Shown: positions 36,491-45,416 of the stretch, one piece after another
Numbering within the stretch: the stretch's first letter is position 1
Layout: each line of letters begins with the position of its first letter
Assembly (NCBI GenBank): GCA_900470195.1
Contig: UEIJ01000009.1
Coordinates: forward strand, 62,001 to 126,000
DNA: 64,000 bases
Source of the DNA: Hyphomicrobiales bacterium
GTDB lineage: Bacteria > Pseudomonadota > Alphaproteobacteria > Rhizobiales > Rhizobiaceae
Direction: 5' to 3'
Made by a program: the position numbers and the translations under genes
Notes under the pieces: model-generated
Told to the model about the DNA's origin: nothing
What the model saw: only the letters and a program-made list of their open reading frames with translations
Databases searched by the model: none

Positions 36491-38482
36491 TCATGCGGCG
36501 TTGAGCTTCTTTTCCGCTGCTTCCGCGGCGTGTTCTGCCGTGATGCCGAAATGCTTGTAGAGATCGTTGATCTCGCCCGAAGCGCCAAAGCCCTTCATGC
36601 CGATGAAGATGCCGTTTTCGCCGATGAAGCGTTCCCAGCCGAGCGAGATTGCCGCTTCGATGGCGATCTTGACTGGCGCGTTGCCGATAGTCGCCGTCTT
36701 GTAAGCATCGCTCTGCTGTTCGAAAAGCTCGAAGCAGGGAACGGATACGACGCGGGTCGCGATGCCCTTGCCTTCCAGAAGGTCGCGGGCCTTGAGCGCG
36801 ATTTCCACTTCCGAGCCGGTTGCGAAGATCGTCACCTTGGCGTCCTTGCTTGCGGCGGCCAGCTCATAGGCGCCGTAAGCCGACAGGTTCTCGTCGCGAT
36901 GCTCGGTGCGCACCGTCGGCAGATTCTGGCGGGTGAGCGCCAGCGTCGACGGGGTCTTCCTCGATTGCAGGGCGATCTGCCAGCATTCGGCAGTTTCGAC
37001 CGCATCGGCAGGACGGAACACGTTGTGGTTCGGAATGGCGCGCAACGCAGCCAGATGCTCGACCGGCTGGTGGGTCGGGCCATCTTCGCCAAGACCGATG
37101 GAATCATGCGTCATGACATAGATGGTGCGGATGCCCATCAGCGAGGAAAGACGCATCGCCGGGCGGCAATAATCCGAGAAGGTCAGGAAGGTGCCGCCAT
37201 AGGGGATCAGGCCGCCATGCAGCGTCATGCCGTTCATGGCCGCAGCCATGCCGTGTTCGCGGATGCCGTAATGGACATAGCGCTGGCCGTAATCTTCCGG
37301 CGTTACCGCCTTGGTCTGGCTCGTCTTGGTGTTATTGGAACCGGTGAGGTCGGCAGAGCCGCCGACGGTTTCCGGCACAACGCCATTGATGACTTCCAGC
37401 GCCATTTCCGAAGACTTGCGGGTCGCAACCTTCGGCTTGTCGGCGGAAAGCTTCTTCTTGTATTCGATGATGGTCGCATCGAAGTTTGCAGGCAGGTCGC
37501 CACGCATCCGGCGCTCGAATTCAGCGCGGGTTTCAGCGTCGGCTGCAGCAAGGCGCTTTTCCCATTCCTGACGCTTCTTGGCTGCGTTGAGACCGGCTAC
37601 GCGCCATGCGTCCAGAACTTCGGCGGGGACCACGAAGGGTTCGGCGCTCCAGCCGAGCGCCTTGCGGGTGGCGGCAATTTCTTCAGCGCCGAGCGGCGAG
37701 CCGTGCACCTTGTTGGTGCCGGCCTTGTTCGGTGCGCCGAAGCCAATCGTCGTCTTGCAGGCGATGAGCGTCGGCTTGTCGGAAACTTTCGCCAGTTCAA
37801 TGGCCTTGGCAATGGCGTCCTGATCGTGACCGTCGACAGCCATGGTGTTCCAGCCGGAAGCCGCGAAACGGGCAGGCTGGTTGGTATTGTCGGAAAGCGT
37901 GACAGGGCCGTCGATCGAAATGTTGTTGTCGTCCCAGAAGACGATAAGCTTGTTCAGCTTCAGGTGGCCGGCAAGCGCGATTGCCTCCTGGCTGATGCCT
38001 TCCATGAGACAGCCGTCACCGGCGATCACATAGGTGTAGTGGTTGACGAGGCTGTCACCGAACTGAGCATTGAGGATGCGTTCGGAAAGCGCCATGCCGA
38101 CGGCATTGGCGATGCCCTGGCCGAGCGGACCGGTCGTGGTCTCGATCCCGGCGGCGTGGCCGTATTCGGGATGGCCTGCGGTGCGCGAGCCGAGCTGGCG
38201 GAAATTCTTGATCTCGTCGATGGTGATGTCTTCATAGCCCGAAAGATAGAGCAGCGAATAAAGCAGCATCGAACCGTGACCCGCGGAGAGCACGAAGCGG
38301 TCGCGGTCGGGCCAGTGCGGGTTCTGCGGGTCGTGCGAGAGGAAGCGGGTATAAAGCGTCGTCGCTATATCGGCTGCGCCCATCGGCAGGCCGGGATGGC
38401 CCGAATTGGCTTTTTCCACCGCATCCATGGAGAGGAAGCGGATTGCGTTGGCCATCTGGTTCTGTTTGTCGGAATTGGTCAT
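36491..38482 (-). CDS. tkt: Transketolase
   Basis: The protein has 663 residues from the ATG at 38482. It has N-terminal [16 protein letters not shown], the TPP motif [29 protein letters not shown], the pyrimidine-domain [18 protein letters not shown] and [20 protein letters not shown]. It swaps two-carbon units between sugar phosphates and needs TPP, the product of the thiamine block at 7.9-12.2 kb. Longer frames to 38623 overlap the promoter and are excluded. Confidence 0.97.
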   Translation of the reverse strand: MTNSDKQNQMANAIRFLSMDAVEKANSGHPGLPMGAADIATTLYTRFLSHDPQNPHWPDRDRFVLSAGHGSMLLYSLLYLSGYEDITIDEIKNFRQLGSRTAGHPEYGHAAGIETTTGPLGQGIANAVGMALSERILNAQFGDSLVNHYTYVIAGDGCLMEGISQEAIALAGHLKLNKLIVFWDDNNISIDGPVTLSDNTNQPARFAASGWNTMAVDGHDQDAIAKAIELAKVSDKPTLIACKTTIGFGAPNKAGTNKVHGSPLGAEEIAATRKALGWSAEPFVVPAEVLDAWRVAGLNAAKKRQEWEKRLAAADAETRAEFERRMRGDLPANFDATIIEYKKKLSADKPKVATRKSSEMALEVINGVVPETVGGSADLTGSNNTKTSQTKAVTPEDYGQRYVHYGIREHGMAAAMNGMTLHGGLIPYGGTFLTFSDYCRPAMRLSSLMGIRTIYVMTHDSIGLGEDGPTHQPVEHLAALRAIPNHNVFRPADAVETAECWQIALQSRKTPSTLALTRQNLPTVRTEHRDENLSAYGAYELAAASKDAKVTIFATGSEVEIALKARDLLEGKGIATRVVSVPCFELFEQQSDAYKTATIGNAPVKIAIEAAISLGWERFIGENGIFIGMKGFGASGEINDLYKHFGITAEHAAEAAEKKLNAA

Positions 38483-38875
38483 GGTCTCAGCCGTCTTTCC
38501 TTGGGAGGGGTTAACGGGGTTGCGGCGATGCCTTTTGCCTGAGCACGATCCCGTGTCGATAACCGCTTCATGCGTTTCAGGATCACGCTCCAGAAGGCAA
38601 CGGGACACATAGCACCTGCACATAAGGAGTCAATAAATCGATGAGTTTTGGGCAATAAACTGTCCGCGACCAATCGGTTGAGCAGCGTGGATCGCTTAAG
38701 AACGATCACCGAAAAGCCGTTTTTGCACCGATAACGGTGTATGAATGCCCGCATATGCCCCTCATTTGTTGCTTATCGGGCAGGCGATTATTACAATCTT
38801 TTCAAAGATGCCCGTCCCGCAGGCGCGATTCGAGGCCCATGAATTGGCCTGCGATTGGCATTGGAAAGGACATGG
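38483..38875. other. Divergent intergenic region tkt/DUF4164, 393 bp
   Basis: This contains a candidate tkt promoter on the minus strand (38606-38633). Nothing else is convincing: no gene, no T-run hairpin, and only short partial inverted repeats such as ACCGATAACGGT near 38729. Confidence 0.35.
38606..38633 (-). promoter_or_regulatory. Candidate sigma-70 promoter of tkt
   Basis: On the minus strand TTGACT (38633-38628), a 16-base spacer and TATGTG (38611-38606) face tkt, about 125 bases upstream of its start codon. This is a consensus match only. Confidence 0.45.
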
Positions 38876-39148
38876 ATGGCACCCGAAGCGACCCTCAGGC
38901 AAGTCTTGGAACGGCTGGAAAAGGCACTCAACGCGCTTGAACAAGCGGTCGATCTGCGGCTGGACAAGGAAGGCGATTTCGCCGAAGCCGAGGAAGAGGT
39001 GCAGCGCATGAATGCGGATCGCAGCCGTCTTGCCCAGGAACTCGATCAGTCCGAAGCGCGCGCCGAGCGGCTGGAAGCCGCCAACCGCGAGGTTTCGCGC
39101 CGTCTCGTGACTGCCATGGAGACAATCCGCGCCGTTCTGGACCGATAG
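38876..39148 (+). CDS. DUF4164 coiled-coil protein
   Basis: The protein has 90 residues, almost entirely a coiled coil (LERLEKALNALEQAVDLRL, then the RAERLEAANREVSRRL heptads). AAGGA is five bases before the ATG at 38876; a TTG at 38855 would add seven residues. DUF4164 genes sit directly before zapA in this order of bacteria, hinting at a division-related role. Its TAG stop lies inside the Shine-Dalgarno region of zapA and in the same frame. Confidence 0.85.
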   Translation: MAPEATLRQVLERLEKALNALEQAVDLRLDKEGDFAEAEEEVQRMNADRSRLAQELDQSEARAERLEAANREVSRRLVTAMETIRAVLDR

Positions 39149-39157
39149 GAGGCTACC

Positions 39158-39523
39158 ATAGCGACCGTTACCGTTACCATCGATGGCAAAGCTTACCGCA
39201 TGGCCTGCGACGAGGGGCAGGAGGAGCATCTGTCCGGGCTTGCCGACCGTTTCGACCAGTATGTGACCCATCTGAAGTCGTCTTTCGGCGAAATCGGCGA
39301 TCTGCGCCTGACCGTCATGGCGGGCATCATGGTGATGGACGAACTGGCCGAGATGCAGAAGCGCATCACGGGGCTGGAGAATGAGGCGGAAACGCTGCGC
39401 CGCTCGCGTGACGAGGCTTTGGGGCGCGCCGACAGCAACGATGCGGCCCTGACCGGCCTGTTGTCGGATGTCGCAGCCCGCATCGAGCAGGTGGCCTCGC
39501 GGATCGCCCCGCGCAGCAGCTGA
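39158..39523 (+). CDS. zapA: Cell division protein ZapA, apparent ATA start
   Basis: ZapA binds and bundles FtsZ filaments at the division ring. The conserved first strand, ATVTVTIDGKAYRMAC, begins at the codon after ATA 39158. The helical coiled-coil half (IGDLRLTVMAGIMVMDELAEM) follows. A perfect AGGAGG (39147-39152) lies five bases before the ATA. The frame upstream is closed by the DUF4164 TAG at 39146-39148, so no ATG, GTG or TTG is available there. The first ATG at 39200 would delete the first strand. The coding length from ATA is 121 codons. The start assignment is therefore by elimination; see findings. Confidence 0.88.
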   Translation: MATVTVTIDGKAYRMACDEGQEEHLSGLADRFDQYVTHLKSSFGEIGDLRLTVMAGIMVMDELAEMQKRITGLENEAETLRRSRDEALGRADSNDAALTGLLSDVAARIEQVASRIAPRSS

Positions 39524-39608
39524 TCCCGTTCTCCCGTCTTTTTAAAAAGTTTTCGTGGCAAGCAGGTGCAAGCCACTGGTGTTCCCGAGAGGCAGGTACT
39601 ATATTGGC

Positions 39609-39775
39609 TCTTGGCGAACTGCGCTTCCCGACAGGTGTAACAGCATCCCCGGGGCCTTATTGATCTCTAAGGGAGCTGTCCCTGTGAAGGCTTGCGGGCT
39701 TTCGCATATGGCGCCCACCTACTTTGTAGGTTCCCGGGATCAATCACTACCATCGGTCGTCGTGGTCGCCGCTTT
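39609..39775 (+). ncRNA. ssrS: 6S RNA
   Basis: The region lies between zapA and the 5-formyl-THF cyclo-ligase gene, the conserved site of 6S RNA in proteobacteria. A -10 like TACTAT (39597-39602) precedes it. GGCGA (39613-39617) pairs with TCGCC (39766-39770) to close the long rod. Long imperfect complementarity surrounds a central open region. 6S RNA mimics an open promoter and holds sigma-70 polymerase in stationary phase. Ends are approximate. Short frames across it are not genes. Confidence 0.8.
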
Positions 39776-39868
39776 CTTTCCCCGACTTGTAGCGTGATCG
39801 CTATAAGCTTGATCTGGCGGACAATTTGTTCGTAAACAGGCGCAAACTCCAACAACTTGCGCTTCTTG

Positions 39869-40864
39869 ATGAAATCTCCCGAAACAGCATCGCCCGATTC
39901 ATCGGAAAGACTGGCCGTCGCGATACCCGTCGCATTCGTTTACGGGCTTCTGCTCTATGTCATGATCTGGTCGCGCCATTACATGGACGCGATGCCGGTC
40001 ATTGCCGGGCTGGCGCTGCTGCCGATGGCCGTTGCAAGCCTTGCCTCCTGCCTGTCCGATCCGCGTGCCCAAAAGGGGCTCTGGCGCCATGTCCGCATGG
40101 GCTGGGCCATTATTGCCGGGCTTGTCGTCACCAGTATGGTCCTTTTCCATGAAGCGGGAATTTGCGTAGCCATGGCCGCTCCATTCTTCATGGTGTTTTC
40201 TGCGCTCGGTTCGGCGGTGACATTATGGATCATCCGGCAGTTTCGCTCGCGGCGCTCGACCACTCTCGTCATCGCGCTGCCGCTGCTTGTGCTGCCCGCC
40301 GAGCTTCAGATGTCCTATACCCCGCGTGACGCCTCCGTCACCACCGACGTGGAGATCGCAGCGCCGCCGGAAGTCGTCTGGCAGCAGACTGTCGAAATCC
40401 GCAATGTGCGCCCGGACGAACTGTCCTGGACCTTCAGCCATGGCATACTTGGCGTGCCGCAACCGGTCGATGCGCGGCTGGAAGGGGAGGGCGTCGGCGC
40501 GGTGCGGCAGCTCCAGTGGACACGCGGCGTGAATTTTCAGGAAATCGTCACGCAGTGGGAGGAAAACCGGCTGCTGGCATGGGATTTCCGCTTCGGCCCC
40601 GGTTCCATACCGCCGGAAGTAGAGGCGCATATCAAGGTGGACAGCACATATCTGAAACTTGCGCAGGGTGATTATCGTCTCGAACCGCTTGCGGACGGGC
40701 ACACGCGCCTCACGCTGACAACTCGCTACCGGATCGCCACGCCGATCGATTTCTACTGCGATCTGTGGGGCAAGCTGTTTTTGAATGACTTTCATGGCGT
40801 CGTTTTGAAGGTCATCCGCGACCGGTCCGAGAAGATCGCACAGGGAAGCGACGCGGCCACTTGA
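39869..40864 (+). CDS. Membrane protein with C-terminal SRPBCC/polyketide cyclase-like domain
   Basis: The protein has 331 residues. Four predicted membrane helices lie in the first 145 residues (AVAIPVAFVYGLLLYVMIW and others). A soluble START/SRPBCC-like domain follows (DVEIAAPPEVVWQQTVEI to LTLTTRYRI, about 160-330). The fold binds hydrophobic ligands; the role is unknown. The start could be TTG at 39857. No clear ribosome site is seen. It separates 6S RNA from fau. Confidence 0.75.
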   Translation: MKSPETASPDSSERLAVAIPVAFVYGLLLYVMIWSRHYMDAMPVIAGLALLPMAVASLASCLSDPRAQKGLWRHVRMGWAIIAGLVVTSMVLFHEAGICVAMAAPFFMVFSALGSAVTLWIIRQFRSRRSTTLVIALPLLVLPAELQMSYTPRDASVTTDVEIAAPPEVVWQQTVEIRNVRPDELSWTFSHGILGVPQPVDARLEGEGVGAVRQLQWTRGVNFQEIVTQWEENRLLAWDFRFGPGSIPPEVEAHIKVDSTYLKLAQGDYRLEPLADGHTRLTLTTRYRIATPIDFYCDLWGKLFLNDFHGVVLKVIRDRSEKIAQGSDAAT

Positions 40865-40876
40865 CGGAGCGGCTTA

Positions 40877-41527
40877 ATGCGGTTCCACTGCATGGTGAAA
40901 CGCGATGGCAGGGAGTGGCTTGGAATGACGGCAGCGGAGCGCGATCCCATTCAGAAGCAGGAACTCAGACGCAGGGTTCTGGCGGTTCGCGATGCGCTCG
41001 AACCGCGTTATCACTATGAGGCTTCGCTGGCTGCGGCAAAAAACGGTGAAGCCGCCATCGATGTTCCCAAAGGTACATTGATTGCGGGCTATTGGCCGAT
41101 CCGCTCCGAAATCGATCCGCGTCCACTGCTATCGGCTCTTCGTGCCAAGGGCGTGCGCCTTTGCCTTCCTGTTGTGCTGGATAAAGAAACGATTGCCTTT
41201 CGAGAATATCTGCCCGATGCCGAGCTGGTGCAGACGGGCTTCGGCACGATGGGACCGGGAGAGGATGCGCCGCTCGTCGACCCGGTGATCATGCTGATGC
41301 CGCTCGCCGGTTTCGACCGTCGCGGGCATCGGCTTGGCTACGGCGCCGGGCATTACGACCGCGCGCTGGCGCGTTTTGCCGAGCGCGGCCTGCAGCCGCT
41401 TCTGATCGGCATGGCCTTCGATTGCCAGGAAATCGAGCATGTGCCAGACGAGCCGCATGATATAGCGCTCAACCAGATCCTGACCGAGAGCGGCTTGCGC
41501 GTGGTTGGAGCCGAGCCGGCATCCTAG
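40877..41527 (+). CDS. 5-formyltetrahydrofolate cyclo-ligase
   Basis: The protein has 216 residues. The motifs are LRRRVLAVRDAL, IAGYWPIRSEIDPRPLL and the nucleotide/substrate loop MPLAGFDRRGHRLGYGAGHYDRAL (about 140-163). It turns 5-formyl-THF into 5,10-methenyl-THF with ATP. GGAG lies seven bases before the ATG at 40877; an internal ATG at 40925 is also possible. It completes the zapA-6S-fau arrangement, with one extra gene in between. Confidence 0.93.
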   Translation: MRFHCMVKRDGREWLGMTAAERDPIQKQELRRRVLAVRDALEPRYHYEASLAAAKNGEAAIDVPKGTLIAGYWPIRSEIDPRPLLSALRAKGVRLCLPVVLDKETIAFREYLPDAELVQTGFGTMGPGEDAPLVDPVIMLMPLAGFDRRGHRLGYGAGHYDRALARFAERGLQPLLIGMAFDCQEIEHVPDEPHDIALNQILTESGLRVVGAEPAS

Positions 41528-41626
41528 GCTTTCTCCTGCATCTATCCGACGTCAGGCGATGTCGCCTGACTGCAAAATGCCCTGAACGGCTTGCGTTCGC
41601 TTGGCGCGGGTTTATAAGGCACTTTC

Positions 41627-42451
41627 ATGAGATTGCTTTTTCTTGGTGATATGGTGGGCCGGTCGGGCCGGACCGCGGTTTATGAAAAGCTGCCGGGGCT
41701 GATTTCCGATCTGAAGCTGGATTTCGTTATAGTCAACGGCGAGAACGCCGCGGGCGGCTTCGGCATTACCGAAGAGATTTTCCACGACACCATTCGTGCC
41801 GGTGCCGATGTGGTGACGACCGGCAATCATGTCTGGGATCAGCGCGAGGCGCTGGATTTTTCCAAGCGTGAGGACCGGTTTTTGCGCCCGGCGAATTTCC
41901 CCAAAGGCACAGCCGGAAAAGGCGAAGGGCTCTATATAGCCAAAAATGGCGCCCGCGTTCTCGTCTCGAACATCATGGGCCGGGTGTTCATGCATCCCGA
42001 TCTGGACGATCCTTTCATCGCGGCCGAGAAGATTCTGGAAGCCTGTCCGCTTGGCGAACAGGCAGATGCGGTCTTCTTCGATTTTCATGCGGAAGCGACG
42101 AGCGAGAAGCAGTGTTTCGGCCATTTTGTCGATGGCCGCGCCAGCGCTGTTGTGGGAACGCATACCCACGTGCCCACCGCCGATTGCCAGATATTACGCA
42201 ATGGAACGGCCTATATGTCCGACGCAGGCATGTGCGGCGATTACGATTCATCGCTCGGCATGGATAAGGAGGAGCCCCTCAACCGCTTCCTGTCCAAAGT
42301 ACCGAAAGGGCGTTTCGAGGCAGCGAACGGTCCGGCCACCATCTGTGGTGTCGGCATCGAAATTTCTGATCGCACTGGCCTCGCCGAAAAAGCGGCCCCC
42401 TTGCGCATCGGCGCGCATCTGGAAGAAACTATTCCGGCGTTCTGGCGCTGA
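41627..42451 (+). CDS. TIGR00282-family metallophosphoesterase (YmdB-like)
   Basis: The protein has 274 residues. The metal-binding motifs are FLGDMVGRSGRTAV, VVNGENAAGGFG, TTGNHVWDQ and VGTHTHVPTAD. Family members such as Bacillus YmdB hydrolyse 2',3'-cyclic nucleotides. It is cytoplasmic. Its 3' end overlaps the convergent DUF1284 gene by 23 bases. In alphaproteobacteria it often lies upstream of yebC and ruvC, as it does loosely here. Confidence 0.93.
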   Translation: MRLLFLGDMVGRSGRTAVYEKLPGLISDLKLDFVIVNGENAAGGFGITEEIFHDTIRAGADVVTTGNHVWDQREALDFSKREDRFLRPANFPKGTAGKGEGLYIAKNGARVLVSNIMGRVFMHPDLDDPFIAAEKILEACPLGEQADAVFFDFHAEATSEKQCFGHFVDGRASAVVGTHTHVPTADCQILRNGTAYMSDAGMCGDYDSSLGMDKEEPLNRFLSKVPKGRFEAANGPATICGVGIEISDRTGLAEKAAPLRIGAHLEETIPAFWR

Positions 42452-42863
42452 CTTTTACGCCAGTGAAATTATCAGGCCCGGCAATCCGGCTGCACAGTTC
42501 CGACCATTCGCAATGTTTGCAGGCGGTGCGCAGCGTGCCGTCTGCAAAGGCTTTGCGCATTTTGGCGAGCCTTTCGGCATCGAGGGCGAACGGGGTCTGG
42601 GCCGTGAGCGGTTCACCGAGCAGATTGCCCACGGACTCCAGCGCCAGCGCGTCGCGCATTTGGACGCTAGCTTCATAACAATGGCAATCGCCCCCGCAAA
42701 GCAGGGGCGCGCATATATCGTCGGGGCCATCGACAAGGAGAATATCCTCCCCCGTGCTGAGCCGCCCGGCAATCGCGTCGTAATTTTCCACGAAAGCCGG
42801 GCTGTAGCCCTTGCCGACATAGGTCAGCATGCAAAGAAGATGATGGCCGCGCAGGCGTATCGT
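42429..42863 (-). CDS. DUF1284 cysteine-rich protein downstream of bioY
   Basis: The protein has 144 residues from a GTG at 42863, ten bases after the bioY stop. It starts TIRLRGHHLLCMLTYVGKGYS, the DUF1284 signature. Its cysteines are clustered: LLCGGDCHCYEA and ACKHCEWSELC, suggesting a metal or Fe-S site. The function is unknown. Co-transcription with bioY suggests a link to biotin, whose synthase is an Fe-S enzyme, but that is inference. A frame extension to 42941 overlaps bioY and is rejected. Confidence 0.83.
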   Translation of the reverse strand, partial: TIRLRGHHLLCMLTYVGKGYSPAFVENYDAIAGRLSTGEDILLVDGPDDICAPLLCGGDCHCYEASVQMRDALALESVGNLLGEPLTAQTPFALDAERLAKMRKAFADGTLRTACKHCEWSELCSRIAGPDNFTGVKVSARTPE

Positions 42864-42873
42864 CACCTGACGG

Positions 42874-43449
42874 TCAGGCCTGTTTGTCGCGGGTCGCCGC
42901 CTTGAGGATCGCAGCGCCGAGAGCGGACTTGATGAGAGCACCGACGAGGAATGGCGTCACGCCGAAAGCCAGTGCCTTTTCGATGCCGATCATGCTGGAA
43001 AGCCACAGTGCGCCGAGGGCAAGGCAGATCACGTTGGCCGCAAGGAACGAGACGAAGGCGAGGCCGACGCGGTTGCCGTTCCAGCCACGTTCTGCCAGAT
43101 AGCCGGTGAGGGCAGCGATGATCGGGAAGGATACGAGATAGCCAGCGGTCGGGCCTGCAAAATGGGCGATGCCGCCCGCGCCGCCAGCCAGAACCGGCAG
43201 GCCCATCATGGCTTCGCCGAGCCAGGCCAGAACCGTGGCCATGCCAAGACGCCAGCCATAGAGCGCGCCGATCAGCGGCACGATCAGGGTCTGCAGCGTA
43301 ATCGGAACTGGCACCATGGGAACTTCGATCTGCGAAGACACGGCAAGCAGCAGCGTGCCGAAGACAACCGCGGCAAGACGCGTCGCGCCCGAACGGGCTT
43401 CCAGATTGAGTGGGCTGAAGGATGTGCGGGACGGAGTGTAGGTCGCCAT
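42874..43449 (-). CDS. bioY: Biotin transporter BioY
   Basis: The protein has 191 residues and six hydrophobic helices. It has the BioY motifs IEVPMVPVPITLQTLIVPLIGALYG-like and GGAGGIAHFAGPTAGYLVSFP. It is the biotin-binding S component of an ECF transporter and can work alone in some bacteria; no bioMN genes are adjacent. A BioR operator sits 13 bases upstream of the ATG, so biotin repletion should repress it. Confidence 0.95.
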   Translation of the reverse strand: MATYTPSRTSFSPLNLEARSGATRLAAVVFGTLLLAVSSQIEVPMVPVPITLQTLIVPLIGALYGWRLGMATVLAWLGEAMMGLPVLAGGAGGIAHFAGPTAGYLVSFPIIAALTGYLAERGWNGNRVGLAFVSFLAANVICLALGALWLSSMIGIEKALAFGVTPFLVGALIKSALGAAILKAATRDKQA

Positions 43450-43461
43450 GGAGTCCTCAAA

Positions 43462-43471
43462 TTATAGATAA
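43462..43471 (-). promoter_or_regulatory. BioR operator upstream of bioY
   Basis: TTATAGATAA matches the known BioR box of alphaproteobacteria, 13 bases before the bioY start codon. An identical copy lies before bioR. Confidence 0.88.
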
Positions 43472-43661
43472 AATCGAGTTTCGATCTATTTAATTTCCAG
43501 ACAATGCATCGCTTTGGCAAGCGAGAAATGGCGGGGATGAAAAAATAACGCGGCGATTTGAAAGAAATTCGGGGTATAAGCCGAGCCGATCCTCCATCTT
43601 GCGGGGAAATGGCTGCTTTATCTATATTTCCAAGAGCCCGTTTCGACGGGCGAAGCCATGT

Positions 43662-44342
43662 TCATCCAACAATGGCGAAGGAATCGCGCATCTTTCCGGA
43701 AGCGGTCTTGACCGGGCGATGGCCGATCCATTGCACATGGCGTGCCAGAATGGTCGCCGCGCTTTCGATATCGGCCTGACGCAGTGCCTGCAATATGGCG
43801 CGATGGTCGTGGTCGGTACGGGTTTCCCATTCCGACCTCCATGTGGCGAAGAGAAATCGCGCGCTGGCGGCATGAAGATCATCAATGGCTGCCAGCAGGC
43901 GCGGCATCTTGCACGGTTCAAGTATGAGCCGGTGGAAGCGGCGATTGGCGTCTTCCCAGCTTCTGACATCCCGCGACTTGTCGCCTTCCAGCGTGGCCTG
44001 TTCAGCGGCATCGAGCGTTGCCTGCGTGATGTGCGGCGCGGCGTGTCGCAGCGCCAGAACCTCCAGAGCGGCACGCATTTCCGCCACTTCCCTGATCTCG
44101 CCTATATCGAACGACGCGACCCGGACGCCCCGACGCGGTTCCGACACTGCGAGGCCCTGAGCCTCCAGCCGCCGGAATGCTTCCCGGACCGGCACATGGC
44201 TGGTCTCGAATTCTTCGGCAATGTGATCCTGCCGCAGTTTTGTGCCGGGCTCGATCTCGCCCGCGATGATGCGGTCGGCAAGGATGCGGCTGATACGGGC
44301 TGCGATGGTTTCGCCGGGCGGGCTCTGGACAGGCTGAATCAT
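43662..44342 (-). CDS. bioR: GntR-family biotin regulator BioR
   Basis: The protein has 226 residues. The N-terminal GntR winged helix reads ILADRIIAGEIEPGTKLRQD with the recognition helix HVPVREAFRRLEAQGL. The C-terminal FCD ligand domain (about 80-215) has DANRRFHRLIL and HRAILQALRQADIESA. BioR represses biotin genes in alphaproteobacteria. The assignment is supported by identical BioR boxes before its own gene and bioY. It is self-regulated by a box five bases from its start codon. Confidence 0.93.
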   Translation of the reverse strand: MIQPVQSPPGETIAARISRILADRIIAGEIEPGTKLRQDHIAEEFETSHVPVREAFRRLEAQGLAVSEPRRGVRVASFDIGEIREVAEMRAALEVLALRHAAPHITQATLDAAEQATLEGDKSRDVRSWEDANRRFHRLILEPCKMPRLLAAIDDLHAASARFLFATWRSEWETRTDHDHRAILQALRQADIESAATILARHVQWIGHRPVKTASGKMRDSFAIVG

Positions 44343-44346
44343 GAAT

Positions 44347-44356
44347 TTATAGATAA
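44347..44356 (-). promoter_or_regulatory. BioR operator upstream of bioR
   Basis: TTATAGATAA lies 4-13 bases before the bioR ATG. Binding here would block initiation, giving autorepression. Confidence 0.87.
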
Positions 44357-44568
44357 TCTGCTTTGCCTGCCGGGTCGAGCGATATTGTTTTTATTGACAG
44401 GGAATCGATGTTCGTGGCGCTTTTGCTGGACGAATGGGCCCGAATTCCTTATAACGCCGCCATTCTGCACGGAAAGCACAGTGGCCCGACATGCGGCCCT
44501 TCTCTGCTTGATCTCTGTTTCATGCGTGACGCTTCCGTGCGCAGCATTTTAAACAGAACAGGGGTGCC

Positions 44569-45315
44569 ATGGCCGGCCATTCACAGTTTAAGAATATCAT
44601 GCACCGCAAGGGCCGTCAGGATGCGGTGCGGTCGAAAATGTTTTCCAAGCTCGGGCGCGAAATCACCGTTGCCGCCAAGCAGGGTCTGCCTGACCCGGCA
44701 ATGAACCCGCGGCTTCGTCTGGCGATCCAGAACGCGAAGGCGCAGTCGATGCCGAAGGACAATATCGAGCGCGCCATCAAGAAGGCCGCCGGCAATGACG
44801 GCGAGAACTATGATGAAGTGCGCTATGAGGGCCGTGGCCCCGGCGGTGTATCGGTCATCGTTGAAGCGCTGACGGACAACCGCAACCGCACGGCATCGAA
44901 CGTGCGTGCCGCCTTCACGAAATCCGGCGGCGCGCTGGGCGAAACCGGTTCGGTGTCCTTCATGTTCGATCGCGTGGGCGAAATCGTCTACAAGGCCTCC
45001 GTCGGCGACGCAGACAAGGTCATGGAAGCGGCAATCGAAGCCGGCGCTGACGATGTCCAGTCCGGCGAAGAAGAACATGTCATCATCTGCGCGTTTGAAG
45101 ACATCGGCGAAGTGTCGAAGGCTCTGGAAGCTGCTCTGGGTGAGGCCGAATCGATCAAGACGATCTGGAAGCCGCAGACCAATACCGAACTGGACGAGGA
45201 AAAGGCGCGTTCGGTTCTCAAGCTTCTCAATGTGCTCGAAGACGATGACGACGTGCAGAACGTCTACACGAACTTCGAAGTCAGCGACGAAGTGATGGAA
45301 AAGCTGAGCGCCTGA
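44569..45315 (+). CDS. YebC/PmpR-family protein
   Basis: The protein has 248 residues, standard length. The start is [19 protein letters not shown], followed by [38 protein letters not shown]-type sequence and [13 protein letters not shown]. YebC proteins act as transcription regulators or, as shown more recently, as ribosome-associated factors easing proline stalling; EF-P is also encoded in this window. It ends in a bidirectional terminator. Confidence 0.96.
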   Translation: MAGHSQFKNIMHRKGRQDAVRSKMFSKLGREITVAAKQGLPDPAMNPRLRLAIQNAKAQSMPKDNIERAIKKAAGNDGENYDEVRYEGRGPGGVSVIVEALTDNRNRTASNVRAAFTKSGGALGETGSVSFMFDRVGEIVYKASVGDADKVMEAAIEAGADDVQSGEEEHVIICAFEDIGEVSKALEAALGEAESIKTIWKPQTNTELDEEKARSVLKLLNVLEDDDDVQNVYTNFEVSDEVMEKLSA

Positions 45316-45368
45316 TCAGGCCGTCTGGCTGATTTTTTATGCCTTGAGGAACGGCAAATTCAGGCCAT

Positions 45369-45399
45369 AAAAAAAACCCCGCCGAAGCGGGGTTTTTTT
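45369..45399 (+). terminator. Bidirectional terminator between yebC and rpmE
   Basis: AAAAAACCCCGC pairs perfectly with GCGGGGTTTTTT around CGAA. A and T runs on both sides let it stop both convergent transcripts. Confidence 0.95.
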
Positions 45400-45416
45400 A
45401 AACCATGCAATATCGA

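Noticed and set aside
36530-38542. 670-codon open frame on the plus strand opposite tkt
   Set aside because: It mirrors the transketolase gene codon for codon, has no family resemblance and no ribosome site; long antisense frames are expected in GC-rich genes.
39555-39797. 80-codon frame across the 6S RNA region
   Set aside because: No ribosome site or family; the region is better explained as structured RNA.
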